Both the position numbers and the translations under genes were made by a program. From Candidatus Parcubacteria bacterium (GTDB lineage Bacteria > Patescibacteriota > Patescibacteriia > UBA1558 > GWA2-36-10), in NCBI GenBank assembly GCA_003599205.1, contig QZJA01000021.1, positions 1-14,193 on the forward strand: a DNA stretch of 14,193 nucleotides. The letters are read 5' to 3'. Position 1 is the first letter of the stretch, and each line of letters begins with the position of its first letter. The notes beneath the pieces are model-generated. The model was not told the DNA's origin. It did not search any database and saw only the letters and a list, made by a program, of their open reading frames with translations. Below are positions 6,645 to 13,612 of this stretch, piece by piece.

Positions 6645-8471
6645 ATGTGTGGTATTATTGGCCAGTATGGCAAACAGATAGATACAGATGCTTTTGTTTT
6701 CAAGAGAGATTTACTTAAGCATAGGGGCCCAGATTCTTCTGGACTCTTTGTTTCTGCTGATGAAAAATTAGCTCTAGGTCATCGCAGACTTTCTATTATA
6801 GATTTATCAGACAGAGCCAAGCAGCCGATGAAGGTAGGGGACTATGTTATCATCTACAATGGTGAGGTTTATAATTTCAATGAATTGAGGAAAGATTTGG
6901 CTAGTGAATATTTATCCAGTTCTGATACGGAAGTTATTTTGCGGGCTTACATAAAGTATGGCACATCTGCTTTTGCCAAATTTGATGGCATGTTTGCTTT
7001 GGCTATTTATGATCAAAATAAAAATGAGCTTATTTTAGCCAGAGATAGGTATGGTATCAAGCCTCTTTATTATAGCACTGATGATAATAATTTTTTCTTT
7101 GCCTCAGAACTAAAATGTTTTGCTCAGAAAAAAATTAATCATAAATCATTGGCCAAATATTTTTATCAGTATTATGTTTATGGTGAAGATACTATTCTTG
7201 AAGGTGTAAATAAACTAGAGCCCGGAACTTTTGCCATTTATGATTTGACCAAAAAAACTTTGAGAATAGAAAAATATTGGCAGCCAACATTTGCCAAAAA
7301 ATATCAGGGCCAGCTGGAGAAAGCCAAAAAAGATCTTCATGATGTTTTGTCTGCTTCAGTCAAACAGTCATTAATTAGTGATGTGCCTCTGGGAGTATTT
7401 CTGTCATCAGGGATTGACTCTTCGCTTATCACCGCTATCACTAAAGAGCGGGTAGATAAGGTAGATACTTTTACTATTGGTTTTGATTTTTCTTCTTTTG
7501 ATGAGTCTCAACAAGCAGGAGAGACTGCCAAGATGCTTGGCACCAATCATCATCGTATTATTTTGGATAAAAATGAAGTGCTCAAGGAAATACCCAACAT
7601 ACTCGATGCTTTTGATGAGCCTTTTGGTGACAGTAGTGCTATACCGACTTATTTTCTCAATAAGTTTGCCAAAGAAAAAGTGACAGTTTGTCTATCAGGC
7701 GATGGAGCTGATGAGCTCTTTGGTGGTTATCCGATTTATTATTTACCTCAAGCCAATAATTTGTATCGTAAGTTACCAGCTAAAAAGCTGATAGAAAAAA
7801 TAGTTTTTGCTCTGCCTTCATCGGCTGGTAAGATGAGTCTTGATTACAAGCTCAAACGATTTGTCTATGCTGCTAAATATCCATTTACTAAAGCCCATTT
7901 TTATTATAGAATTATGCATAATCAGGGGCTGCTTAAGCCTGAATTTTTAGCTAAAGCTAAAGATGATTTTTCGGAGTATTTTGCTGGGGTAAAAGACGAA
8001 AATATTTTGAATCAGCTTTTATATGTTGACCAAAAGACAGTCATGGAAGGAGATTACCTAGTCAAAGTAGATAGGATGAGTATGAAAAATAGTTTGGAAG
8101 TGAGAGTGCCTTTTTTGAATAATCAAGTGATTGATTTTGCCAATAGCCTTGATCCAAAATTAAAGATATATAAAAATCACACCAAATATATTTTAAAAAA
8201 GTTGTTGGAAGATTATTTGCCTAAAGAATTTATTTATCGCAAAAAACAAGGTTTTAGTTTTCCAATAGCCCAGTGGCTTAGGTATGAGTTAAAAGATTTT
8301 ATGCTTGATACTTTGTCTGCTGACAACATAGATAGTCTTGAATTTTTGAATAAAAACAAAGCCCAAGAAATGATACAAGATCATTTGTCTAGCAAAAGAG
8401 ATTATAATCGCGAGCTTTGGGCCTTGATTAGTTTAGTAAGGTATATTAAAAATAATAAGATAGGAGTTTAA
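6645..8471 (+). CDS. asnB: Glutamine-dependent asparagine synthetase family amidotransferase (AsnB type)
   Basis: This 608-residue two-domain enzyme belongs to the asparagine synthase (glutamine-hydrolysing) family. The N-terminal Ntn glutaminase has the nucleophile C2 in MCGIIGQYG, then HRGPDSSG, HRRLSIID, YNGEVYNF, DGMFALAIYD and RDRYGIKPLYY. The ATP-pyrophosphatase synthetase domain has the P-loop LSSGIDSS (S254-S260; SSG rather than the classic SGG), SGDGADELFGGY (from S351), SMKNSLEVRVPFLN and RKKQGFSFP. All expected motifs are present and the length is normal. In this setting, between two glycosyltransferases and a methyltransferase, it may amidate a uronic-acid sugar, as AsnB homologues in O-antigen loci are thought to do, rather than or as well as making asparagine. 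It starts 6 bases after the GT2 gene, with no Shine-Dalgarno. Family is certain; the substrate is open. Confidence 0.95.
   Translation: MCGIIGQYGKQIDTDAFVFKRDLLKHRGPDSSGLFVSADEKLALGHRRLSIIDLSDRAKQPMKVGDYVIIYNGEVYNFNELRKDLASEYLSSSDTEVILRAYIKYGTSAFAKFDGMFALAIYDQNKNELILARDRYGIKPLYYSTDDNNFFFASELKCFAQKKINHKSLAKYFYQYYVYGEDTILEGVNKLEPGTFAIYDLTKKTLRIEKYWQPTFAKKYQGQLEKAKKDLHDVLSASVKQSLISDVPLGVFLSSGIDSSLITAITKERVDKVDTFTIGFDFSSFDESQQAGETAKMLGTNHHRIILDKNEVLKEIPNILDAFDEPFGDSSAIPTYFLNKFAKEKVTVCLSGDGADELFGGYPIYYLPQANNLYRKLPAKKLIEKIVFALPSSAGKMSLDYKLKRFVYAAKYPFTKAHFYYRIMHNQGLLKPEFLAKAKDDFSEYFAGVKDENILNQLLYVDQKTVMEGDYLVKVDRMSMKNSLEVRVPFLNNQVIDFANSLDPKLKIYKNHTKYILKKLLEDYLPKEFIYRKKQGFSFPIAQWLRYELKDFMLDTLSADNIDSLEFLNKNKAQEMIQDHLSSKRDYNRELWALISLVRYIKNNKIGV
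8462..8466 (+). promoter_or_regulatory. Shine-Dalgarno AGGAG for the methyltransferase at 8475
   Basis: AGGAG lies inside the last codons of the amidotransferase gene, 8 bases before the ATG at 8475, a near-ideal spacing. It is the only clear Shine-Dalgarno I find before any start in this window, so it both fixes this start and stands out from its neighbours. Confidence 0.7.
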
Positions 8472-8474
8472 ATT

Positions 8475-9242
8475 ATGGGATCACAAGATAGATTTGGTTA
8501 CGAGTGGGACAAGTATGATTTTATGCTGCCCATGTATGAAAAACAGTTTCTCATGTGGATTGGACCGGATTTGGGGCCAGAAGATTTTAAGGATAAAGCT
8601 GTTTTGGATGCTGGCTGTGGTATGGGAAGGAACAGCTATTGGCCATGTAAGTATGGCGCTAAAGAAGTATTGGCCTTTGATTTTGATCAGCGTTCAGTGG
8701 AGGCAGCTCAAAAGACTCTTAAAGATTTTTCTGCTGCCAAAGTAATTTATAAAAGTATTTATGACATAGATTTTGTCAATCGTTTTGATATTGCTTTTTC
8801 TATTGGTGTTATTCATCATTTGGAGGATCCTAAAAGGGCAATACAAAACTTGTTTCGAGCAGTCAGACCTGGTGGTAAAATGATTCTTTGGGTGTATGGC
8901 TATGAGAATAATGAATGGGTAGTTAGATATATCAATCCTATTAGGAAAATTACTTCCCGCTTGCCAGTTTGGCTAACTCATTTTTTAGCTTACTTTTTTT
9001 CTATCCCGCTTTGGCTTTATATCCATCTAATCCCACAAAAGAGCGAATACCTCAAATTAATTAGGCAATTCAAATTTAAACACTTGCATTCAATTATTTT
9101 TGATCAGTTAATTCCACGGATTGCTAATTATTGGAAAAAAGAAGAGGTGGAGGATTTGGTCAATTCTTTGCCGAACAATAAAAAATATAAAATCCATCAC
9201 ATTAGGAATTACAGTTGGACCGTGGTAGTGGATAAAGTATAA
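8475..9242 (+). CDS. Class I SAM-dependent methyltransferase (Methyltransf_11-like)
   Basis: This 255-residue enzyme has SAM motif I VLDAGCGMGRN (about 43-53), a following acidic strand LAFDFD (about 66-71), and a motif IV region FDIAFSIGVIHHLEDP ending near residue 120. The helix RAVRPGGKMIL follows. The N-terminal DRFGYEWDKY is typical of methyltransferases encoded in surface-polysaccharide loci. The C-terminal part contains hydrophobic helices (PVWLTHFLAYFFSIPLWLYI) that may bind the membrane or a lipid-linked substrate. O-methylation of a glycan or lipid-linked sugar is likely from context, but the acceptor is unknown. It lies 3 bases after the amidotransferase gene and has its own Shine-Dalgarno (8462-8466), so it may be translated more strongly than its neighbours. 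Confidence 0.9.
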   Translation: MGSQDRFGYEWDKYDFMLPMYEKQFLMWIGPDLGPEDFKDKAVLDAGCGMGRNSYWPCKYGAKEVLAFDFDQRSVEAAQKTLKDFSAAKVIYKSIYDIDFVNRFDIAFSIGVIHHLEDPKRAIQNLFRAVRPGGKMILWVYGYENNEWVVRYINPIRKITSRLPVWLTHFLAYFFSIPLWLYIHLIPQKSEYLKLIRQFKFKHLHSIIFDQLIPRIANYWKKEEVEDLVNSLPNNKKYKIHHIRNYSWTVVVDKV

Positions 9243-9246
9243 AATT

Positions 9247-10104
9247 ATGCCAAATATTTCTATAGTAATTCCAGTATATAACGAGGAGAAGATTGTTGCT
9301 TCGGTACTGGATAAAATTTTTACTACTATCAATAGTGTAGCAGCTTATGAGTTTGAGGTGATTGTAGTCAATGATTATAGTAAGGATAATACTTTGCAAA
9401 TTTTGCAAAAATATGAAGGCATTAAATTAATTTCCAATCCTTATAATTTGGGTTATGGTGCTTCTTTAAAACGTGGTATTAAAGAAGCTAAAGGCGAATG
9501 GATTTTTATTACTGATGCTGACGGTACTTATCCGGTAGAAAAATTACCGGAATTCTTGCCTTATATGAAGGATTATGACATGATCGTCGGCTCTCGTACT
9601 ACTGAAAAAAATGAAACGCCACTTTTGCGTCGTCCGGCAAAAAAATTTCTCAACAGTTTTGCTTCTTGGCTGGTCAATTTCAAGATTCCTGATTTGAATT
9701 CCGGTATGAGGATGTTTAGGCGTGAGATGTGTCTGGAGTTTTGGAATCTATATCCACAGAGATTTTCCTTTACTTCCACTATCACTATGGCTTTTATCAA
9801 AAATAATTATTTGGTCAAATATTTACCAATTGACTATCATGAACGTATTGGTAAGTCCAGTATCAGTCCTTGGAATTTTTTCTCTTTTTTGTCTTTGGTA
9901 TTTAGGATTGCTTTTTATTTTCAACCGCTCAAATTTTTGACACCTATTATTATTTTTATATTTATCATTGGTGCTAGTAAAAGCATCTTTGATATTTGGT
10001 ATCAAAATTTTGTCGGTAATTTTAGTATTTTTCTTTTAACTTTATCTGTAATAATGGTTTTTGTAGCCATGATTTCAGATTTATTATTTAAACAACGAAA
10101 ATAA
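9247..10104 (+). CDS. Second GT2 polyprenyl-phosphate-type glycosyltransferase with C-terminal membrane helices
   Basis: This 285-residue GT-A enzyme resembles dolichyl/undecaprenyl-phosphate sugar synthases. It begins ISIVIPVYNEE, has VVNDYS (N42, D43), NPYNLGYGASLKRGI (about 64-78), and the metal-binding DAD of TDADGTYP at D90 and D92. LNSGMRMFRRE near residues 151-161 is the usual conserved region of this group. Two hydrophobic segments at about 230-252 and 257-280 anchor it in the membrane. The usual Gly of VNDGS is Tyr here (Y44), a mild departure. It is more divergent from GtrB than the enzyme at 5697 and may load a different sugar onto the lipid carrier. It starts 4 bases after the upstream methyltransferase gene and ends 1 base before the next. 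Confidence 0.9.
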   Translation: MPNISIVIPVYNEEKIVASVLDKIFTTINSVAAYEFEVIVVNDYSKDNTLQILQKYEGIKLISNPYNLGYGASLKRGIKEAKGEWIFITDADGTYPVEKLPEFLPYMKDYDMIVGSRTTEKNETPLLRRPAKKFLNSFASWLVNFKIPDLNSGMRMFRREMCLEFWNLYPQRFSFTSTITMAFIKNNYLVKYLPIDYHERIGKSSISPWNFFSFLSLVFRIAFYFQPLKFLTPIIIFIFIIGASKSIFDIWYQNFVGNFSIFLLTLSVIMVFVAMISDLLFKQRK

Positions 10105-10105
10105 A

Positions 10106-10861
10106 ATGACAAAATTTGAAGATAAACAACGAGAACATTATGACGACATCATTTATGATTATGATGCTCATTATAATGAAAAATATAGTAATAAATATAG
10201 GGATAAATTTTTGTATAAACCGCTTTTTTCTGGTATAGATTGGCAAGGTAAAAAAGTTTTAGAGGGTATGTGTGGTACTGGTTCGACTACTGGTTATTTA
10301 CGCGACAAAGGAGCTCAAGTTACTGGTTTGGACATTTCACCCAAGGCGATTGAGCTATTTAAAACCAAATGGCCAGGCAGTGAAGCAGTCTGTGCTTCTA
10401 TGACTGAATCTAATCTGCCGGGGGATAGTTTTGACATAATAGTGATTGATGGTGGCCTGCATCATTTACATCCGCATCTTAATGAGGCTTTGACAGAAAT
10501 TCATCGCTTACTTAAACCAGGGGGTTTGTTTTTCTTTTTAGAGCCACATACCGCTTCATTTTTTGATAAGTTAAGAAAAATTTGGTATAAGATGGATTCC
10601 CTGTTTGAAGAAAATGAAGCGGCTGTTGATTTGGAGAAGATGAAATCGGATTTTAAAGATAGATTTATTTTTAATAAAGAAATATATGTCGGCGGACCGG
10701 CTTTTATGTTTGTCTTCAACTCCATGGTTTTTCGGGTGCCACCAAAATTAAAATTTTTGTATTCAGATTTTTTTATATTTTTAGATACTATTATTAAGCC
10801 TTTAATTAATAAATATAATTCTTTTAAAGTTTTGGGCGCTTGGCAAAAAAAGTATGAATAA
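10106..10861 (+). CDS. Class I SAM-dependent methyltransferase
   Basis: This 251-residue methyltransferase has motif I VLEGMCGTGSTTGYL (about 51-65), the acidic residue after strand 2 in TGLDIS (D76), and motif IV in FDIIVIDGGLHHLHPHL. LLKPGGLFFFLEPH follows. The N-terminus (HYDDIIYDYDAHYNEKY) is a charged, aromatic helix common in sugar or lipid methyltransferases. After the core, a variable C-terminal cap (about 150-251) probably forms the substrate pocket. It differs clearly from the methyltransferase at 8475, so a different position or substrate is likely. The gene starts 1 base after the GT2 stop and overlaps the following membrane gene by 8 bases. The acceptor is unknown; a glycan or lipid-linked sugar fits the context. 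Confidence 0.9.
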   Translation: MTKFEDKQREHYDDIIYDYDAHYNEKYSNKYRDKFLYKPLFSGIDWQGKKVLEGMCGTGSTTGYLRDKGAQVTGLDISPKAIELFKTKWPGSEAVCASMTESNLPGDSFDIIVIDGGLHHLHPHLNEALTEIHRLLKPGGLFFFLEPHTASFFDKLRKIWYKMDSLFEENEAAVDLEKMKSDFKDRFIFNKEIYVGGPAFMFVFNSMVFRVPPKLKFLYSDFFIFLDTIIKPLINKYNSFKVLGAWQKKYE

Positions 10862-12515
10862 AATAAATACTAAATATTTTTTTATTACTTTATTGGCCTT
10901 TTTTATTGTTTGGTTTATCTGGACTAATCGACAAGTTGATATTGGTGTTATTAGTAGTGATATTTGGCTTTATCAGTATCCTTTGATCCAAGAACATCAG
11001 GGTCAGCCTTGGTCTTATGTGCCACCAAATTATACTAATGAAAGATTTTATCTAGCCTACCCAATATTTTATTATCTCAATCCAGGATTGACTCAAGGTA
11101 TAATGAGTTATTTCTTATTGGCATTATTAATCTTATTTTTGATTTATTTGATTAATGGTTTGGTGGTTAAAAGGGTATTTTCCAGTTGGGTACTAGCAGC
11201 CCTAGCTGGTGCTTTGCTTTTGATTCCTCGATATGTATATTCAACGCATATCGGTATGCTTAACTTTAGAAATTTTAGGGGATTGTCTTTTGCTTTTCCT
11301 TTTTATTTTTTGTTGAGCCATTATTGGCTTATCTATGGCATCAAAAGTAAAATACAAAACATACTTTTAGCTATTTTGGCTGGTTCTTTAGTTTATCTTT
11401 ACCCACCAGCCGGTATTATTATAGTACCAATATTTATTTTGCTGTCGCTTATAATTTATAAAAGGAAATATCTCAAAGCGACTATAATTTTTACTATAGT
11501 TTATCTTTTGGTATCCAGTATATTTTGGTATGGGCATTTTAGTAATCCATATTCTGGCATGACTGATTATGAAAATACTCTATCCACCGAGCAGTTAGCT
11601 CTTCAAGCGCAGATAATTGATTATCGCATACCAGACGGTTCTCTTAGGGGAATTGATTTTGGCACGTTTAAGCGTAGTGTTTGGGATGGTTTGCCATTGC
11701 TTTTGGTATTTTTGTGGTCAATATTTTTAGTGCGTAAATATAGAGATAAATTATCAACTGAGCAGCTTGTTTTTAGTAAGATAAATTTTTTCTTCACTAT
11801 TATACTAATATTTTTTATTGCTACGGTTGAGGTTATAAATTTTGTTTTGCATAAAAAAGGGCTGCCTCCATTTTTTATGGAGCACCTTAGGTTGCTCAGG
11901 GTTATAGGATTTTTGTGGATTTCTCAAGCGGTCTTAGTTATTTATGTACTTTATCAAAAAGCCAATCGGAAGTTTTGGGCTGTTTTTATTTCATTTATAC
12001 TTATACTAGGACCGATTCATTTTGCTGCTCCAGCAGTTAGAGCTATTACTAGATTGGTCGTCCCAATATCAATTAGAGAGAAATTTAATTTGGCGCCAGT
12101 AGTAGCAGAAGAAGAATCGCGCAATTTTTCCACTTTAACAGACGTAGCTCAATGGAGTAGATATAATTTATCCAAAGGTGAAGTCAAAATTTTTATTTTT
12201 GATGATTTTCAGAATGAATTCAAGTTTAAGATTTTAAGTCAGCGCGATACCAATATGACAAAAAAGGAAGGCTCCGCTTGGATAACTTCTAGTGTTGATA
12301 ATAGTTTACGGTGGTATGAGGAAAGATTGAGATATGATCAAATTGTAAAAGAAGCAAAAGATTTTTCCGAGATTATTGCTTTTGCCAAGGAGCTTGATTG
12401 TACTCATATCTTACTTCCTAGTGGTAAATACAGCGATTTGTATGAAGCTTCTAATATTGACAATGTTTCAGTTTTGTACTCTAATTATGACTATAAACTC
12501 TTAAAAATTGACTAA
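10854..12515 (+). CDS. GT-C-like multi-pass membrane protein C (paralogue of the one at 4058)
   Basis: This 553-residue membrane protein has a first helix at about 8-24, then a loop with GVISSDIWLYQYP (D36), many further helices to about residue 400, and a soluble extracytoplasmic tail (about 409-553). It aligns with the protein at 4058-5695: LIPR at 123-126, N140 and G143 in NFRNFRGLS, Y181 and P184 in LVYLYPP, and EGS-x12-WYxxxLR in the tail (E472 to R493), followed in both by an A/C-rich helix and an xLLP/VLP strand. The acidic pair of the paralogue is reduced to a single Asp, so donor use may differ. A membrane sugar transferase on the outer face is the likely role. It overlaps the upstream methyltransferase by 8 bases and shares one base with the next gene (TAATG). 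Confidence 0.7.
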   Translation: MNKINTKYFFITLLAFFIVWFIWTNRQVDIGVISSDIWLYQYPLIQEHQGQPWSYVPPNYTNERFYLAYPIFYYLNPGLTQGIMSYFLLALLILFLIYLINGLVVKRVFSSWVLAALAGALLLIPRYVYSTHIGMLNFRNFRGLSFAFPFYFLLSHYWLIYGIKSKIQNILLAILAGSLVYLYPPAGIIIVPIFILLSLIIYKRKYLKATIIFTIVYLLVSSIFWYGHFSNPYSGMTDYENTLSTEQLALQAQIIDYRIPDGSLRGIDFGTFKRSVWDGLPLLLVFLWSIFLVRKYRDKLSTEQLVFSKINFFFTIILIFFIATVEVINFVLHKKGLPPFFMEHLRLLRVIGFLWISQAVLVIYVLYQKANRKFWAVFISFILILGPIHFAAPAVRAITRLVVPISIREKFNLAPVVAEEESRNFSTLTDVAQWSRYNLSKGEVKIFIFDDFQNEFKFKILSQRDTNMTKKEGSAWITSSVDNSLRWYEERLRYDQIVKEAKDFSEIIAFAKELDCTHILLPSGKYSDLYEASNIDNVSVLYSNYDYKLLKID

Positions 12516-13612
12516 TGAAATTTGTTTTTGTTGTTCCTAGATATCATATAAACTTGCATTATCGCGTGCAGGCTTTGCTTGACCATGGGCACGAAGTCAA
12601 GGTTTTGGCTATGTACAAAGGCAAATCAGAAGAACATGGTGCTGTTGAGCCGGAGATTTTGGGCTATTCTTGGTGTTTTAAATTATTTAATAAAATCTTT
12701 AATAAAAACCAAGGGAGACTGATGAAAAATCAGTTTGAGCTCACTTATAGCCATCCGGATTTTTTTAAGACTTTTTTCAAAATAAAAAAAATCAATCCCG
12801 ATGTTTTGGTGATAAAGAATATTCAAAGTATTTATTCTATCTTTGCTCTGATCATCGGCAAGCTGCTGAGAAAAAAAATTTTTGTCTTACTACAAATTGA
12901 TAAGTATAGACCCAAGCAAAAGAGTGTTTCGGTTGATTTGGTCGGCAAGATTTTTGGTGCTAAAGTATTGACGCCAATTTTGGGTGATAGAAAATATAAC
13001 AATAAAAATCAAAACCTTTTTTATCTGCCATTTCCTGTTGAAGTAAAGGATTTTGATAAACAATATTTTAAAGATAACAAGATAAATATTGTTTGTGTGG
13101 GCAAATTTCAAGAAAGAAAAGGTCATCTTATTTTGGCTCAGGCGATAAACCAGCTAAAAGATTATTTTGATTTTAAAGTTACCTTGATTGGTGAAGAGGA
13201 TGAAGGTAAATATACTCAGGACCTGGTAACTTATATTGAAGAGCATAATTTGTCTGAGATTATTGAAAGAAAAATAAATTTGCCACACGGTGAGCTAATG
13301 GAATTTTTCAAGACGCAGGATGTTTTGGTTTTACCCAGCTGGGATGAAGCGGCTTCTGTTTCTATTGCTGAGGCTATGGCTCATAAGCTGGCCGTACTAA
13401 GCACCTATGACAATGGTACGCGTTGTTATATCCACGAGGGAGAAAATGGCTATCTTTTCAAAGAAAGAAATGTTGATGACTTATTTGATAAGCTCAAGAA
13501 GATTGCCAGTGATACTGACAAATTAGTAGCTATGGGTCAAAAGAGTTTTGCTTTGGCGCAAGAATACCATACTATGGATAAATTTTATGAAAAATTTGTA
13601 AAGCTTATATGA
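12515..13612 (+). CDS. GT4-like (GT-B fold) glycosyltransferase
   Basis: This 365-residue cytoplasmic glycosyltransferase begins MKFVFVVPRYHINLHYRVQ, with the usual N-terminal strand and an acceptor-binding loop. The acceptor domain runs to about residue 180. The donor domain starts near residue 189 (NIVCVGKFQERKGH), continues VTLIGEEDEG, and has the intact EX7E pair E278 and E286 in DEAASVSIAEAMA, followed by NGYLF. Length and domain order are normal for a retaining GT4 enzyme. It is rich in Lys and Ile, matching the other genes, so there is no sign of recent transfer. It overlaps its neighbours by 1 base upstream (TAATG) and 4 bases downstream (ATGA), consistent with coupled translation. 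Sugar donor and acceptor are unknown. Confidence 0.92.
   Translation: MKFVFVVPRYHINLHYRVQALLDHGHEVKVLAMYKGKSEEHGAVEPEILGYSWCFKLFNKIFNKNQGRLMKNQFELTYSHPDFFKTFFKIKKINPDVLVIKNIQSIYSIFALIIGKLLRKKIFVLLQIDKYRPKQKSVSVDLVGKIFGAKVLTPILGDRKYNNKNQNLFYLPFPVEVKDFDKQYFKDNKINIVCVGKFQERKGHLILAQAINQLKDYFDFKVTLIGEEDEGKYTQDLVTYIEEHNLSEIIERKINLPHGELMEFFKTQDVLVLPSWDEAASVSIAEAMAHKLAVLSTYDNGTRCYIHEGENGYLFKERNVDDLFDKLKKIASDTDKLVAMGQKSFALAQEYHTMDKFYEKFVKLI

Noticed and set aside
7477..7683. Small + strand frame inside the amidotransferase gene
   Set aside because: It lies in another frame within conserved synthetase motifs and has no start signal or recognisable product.
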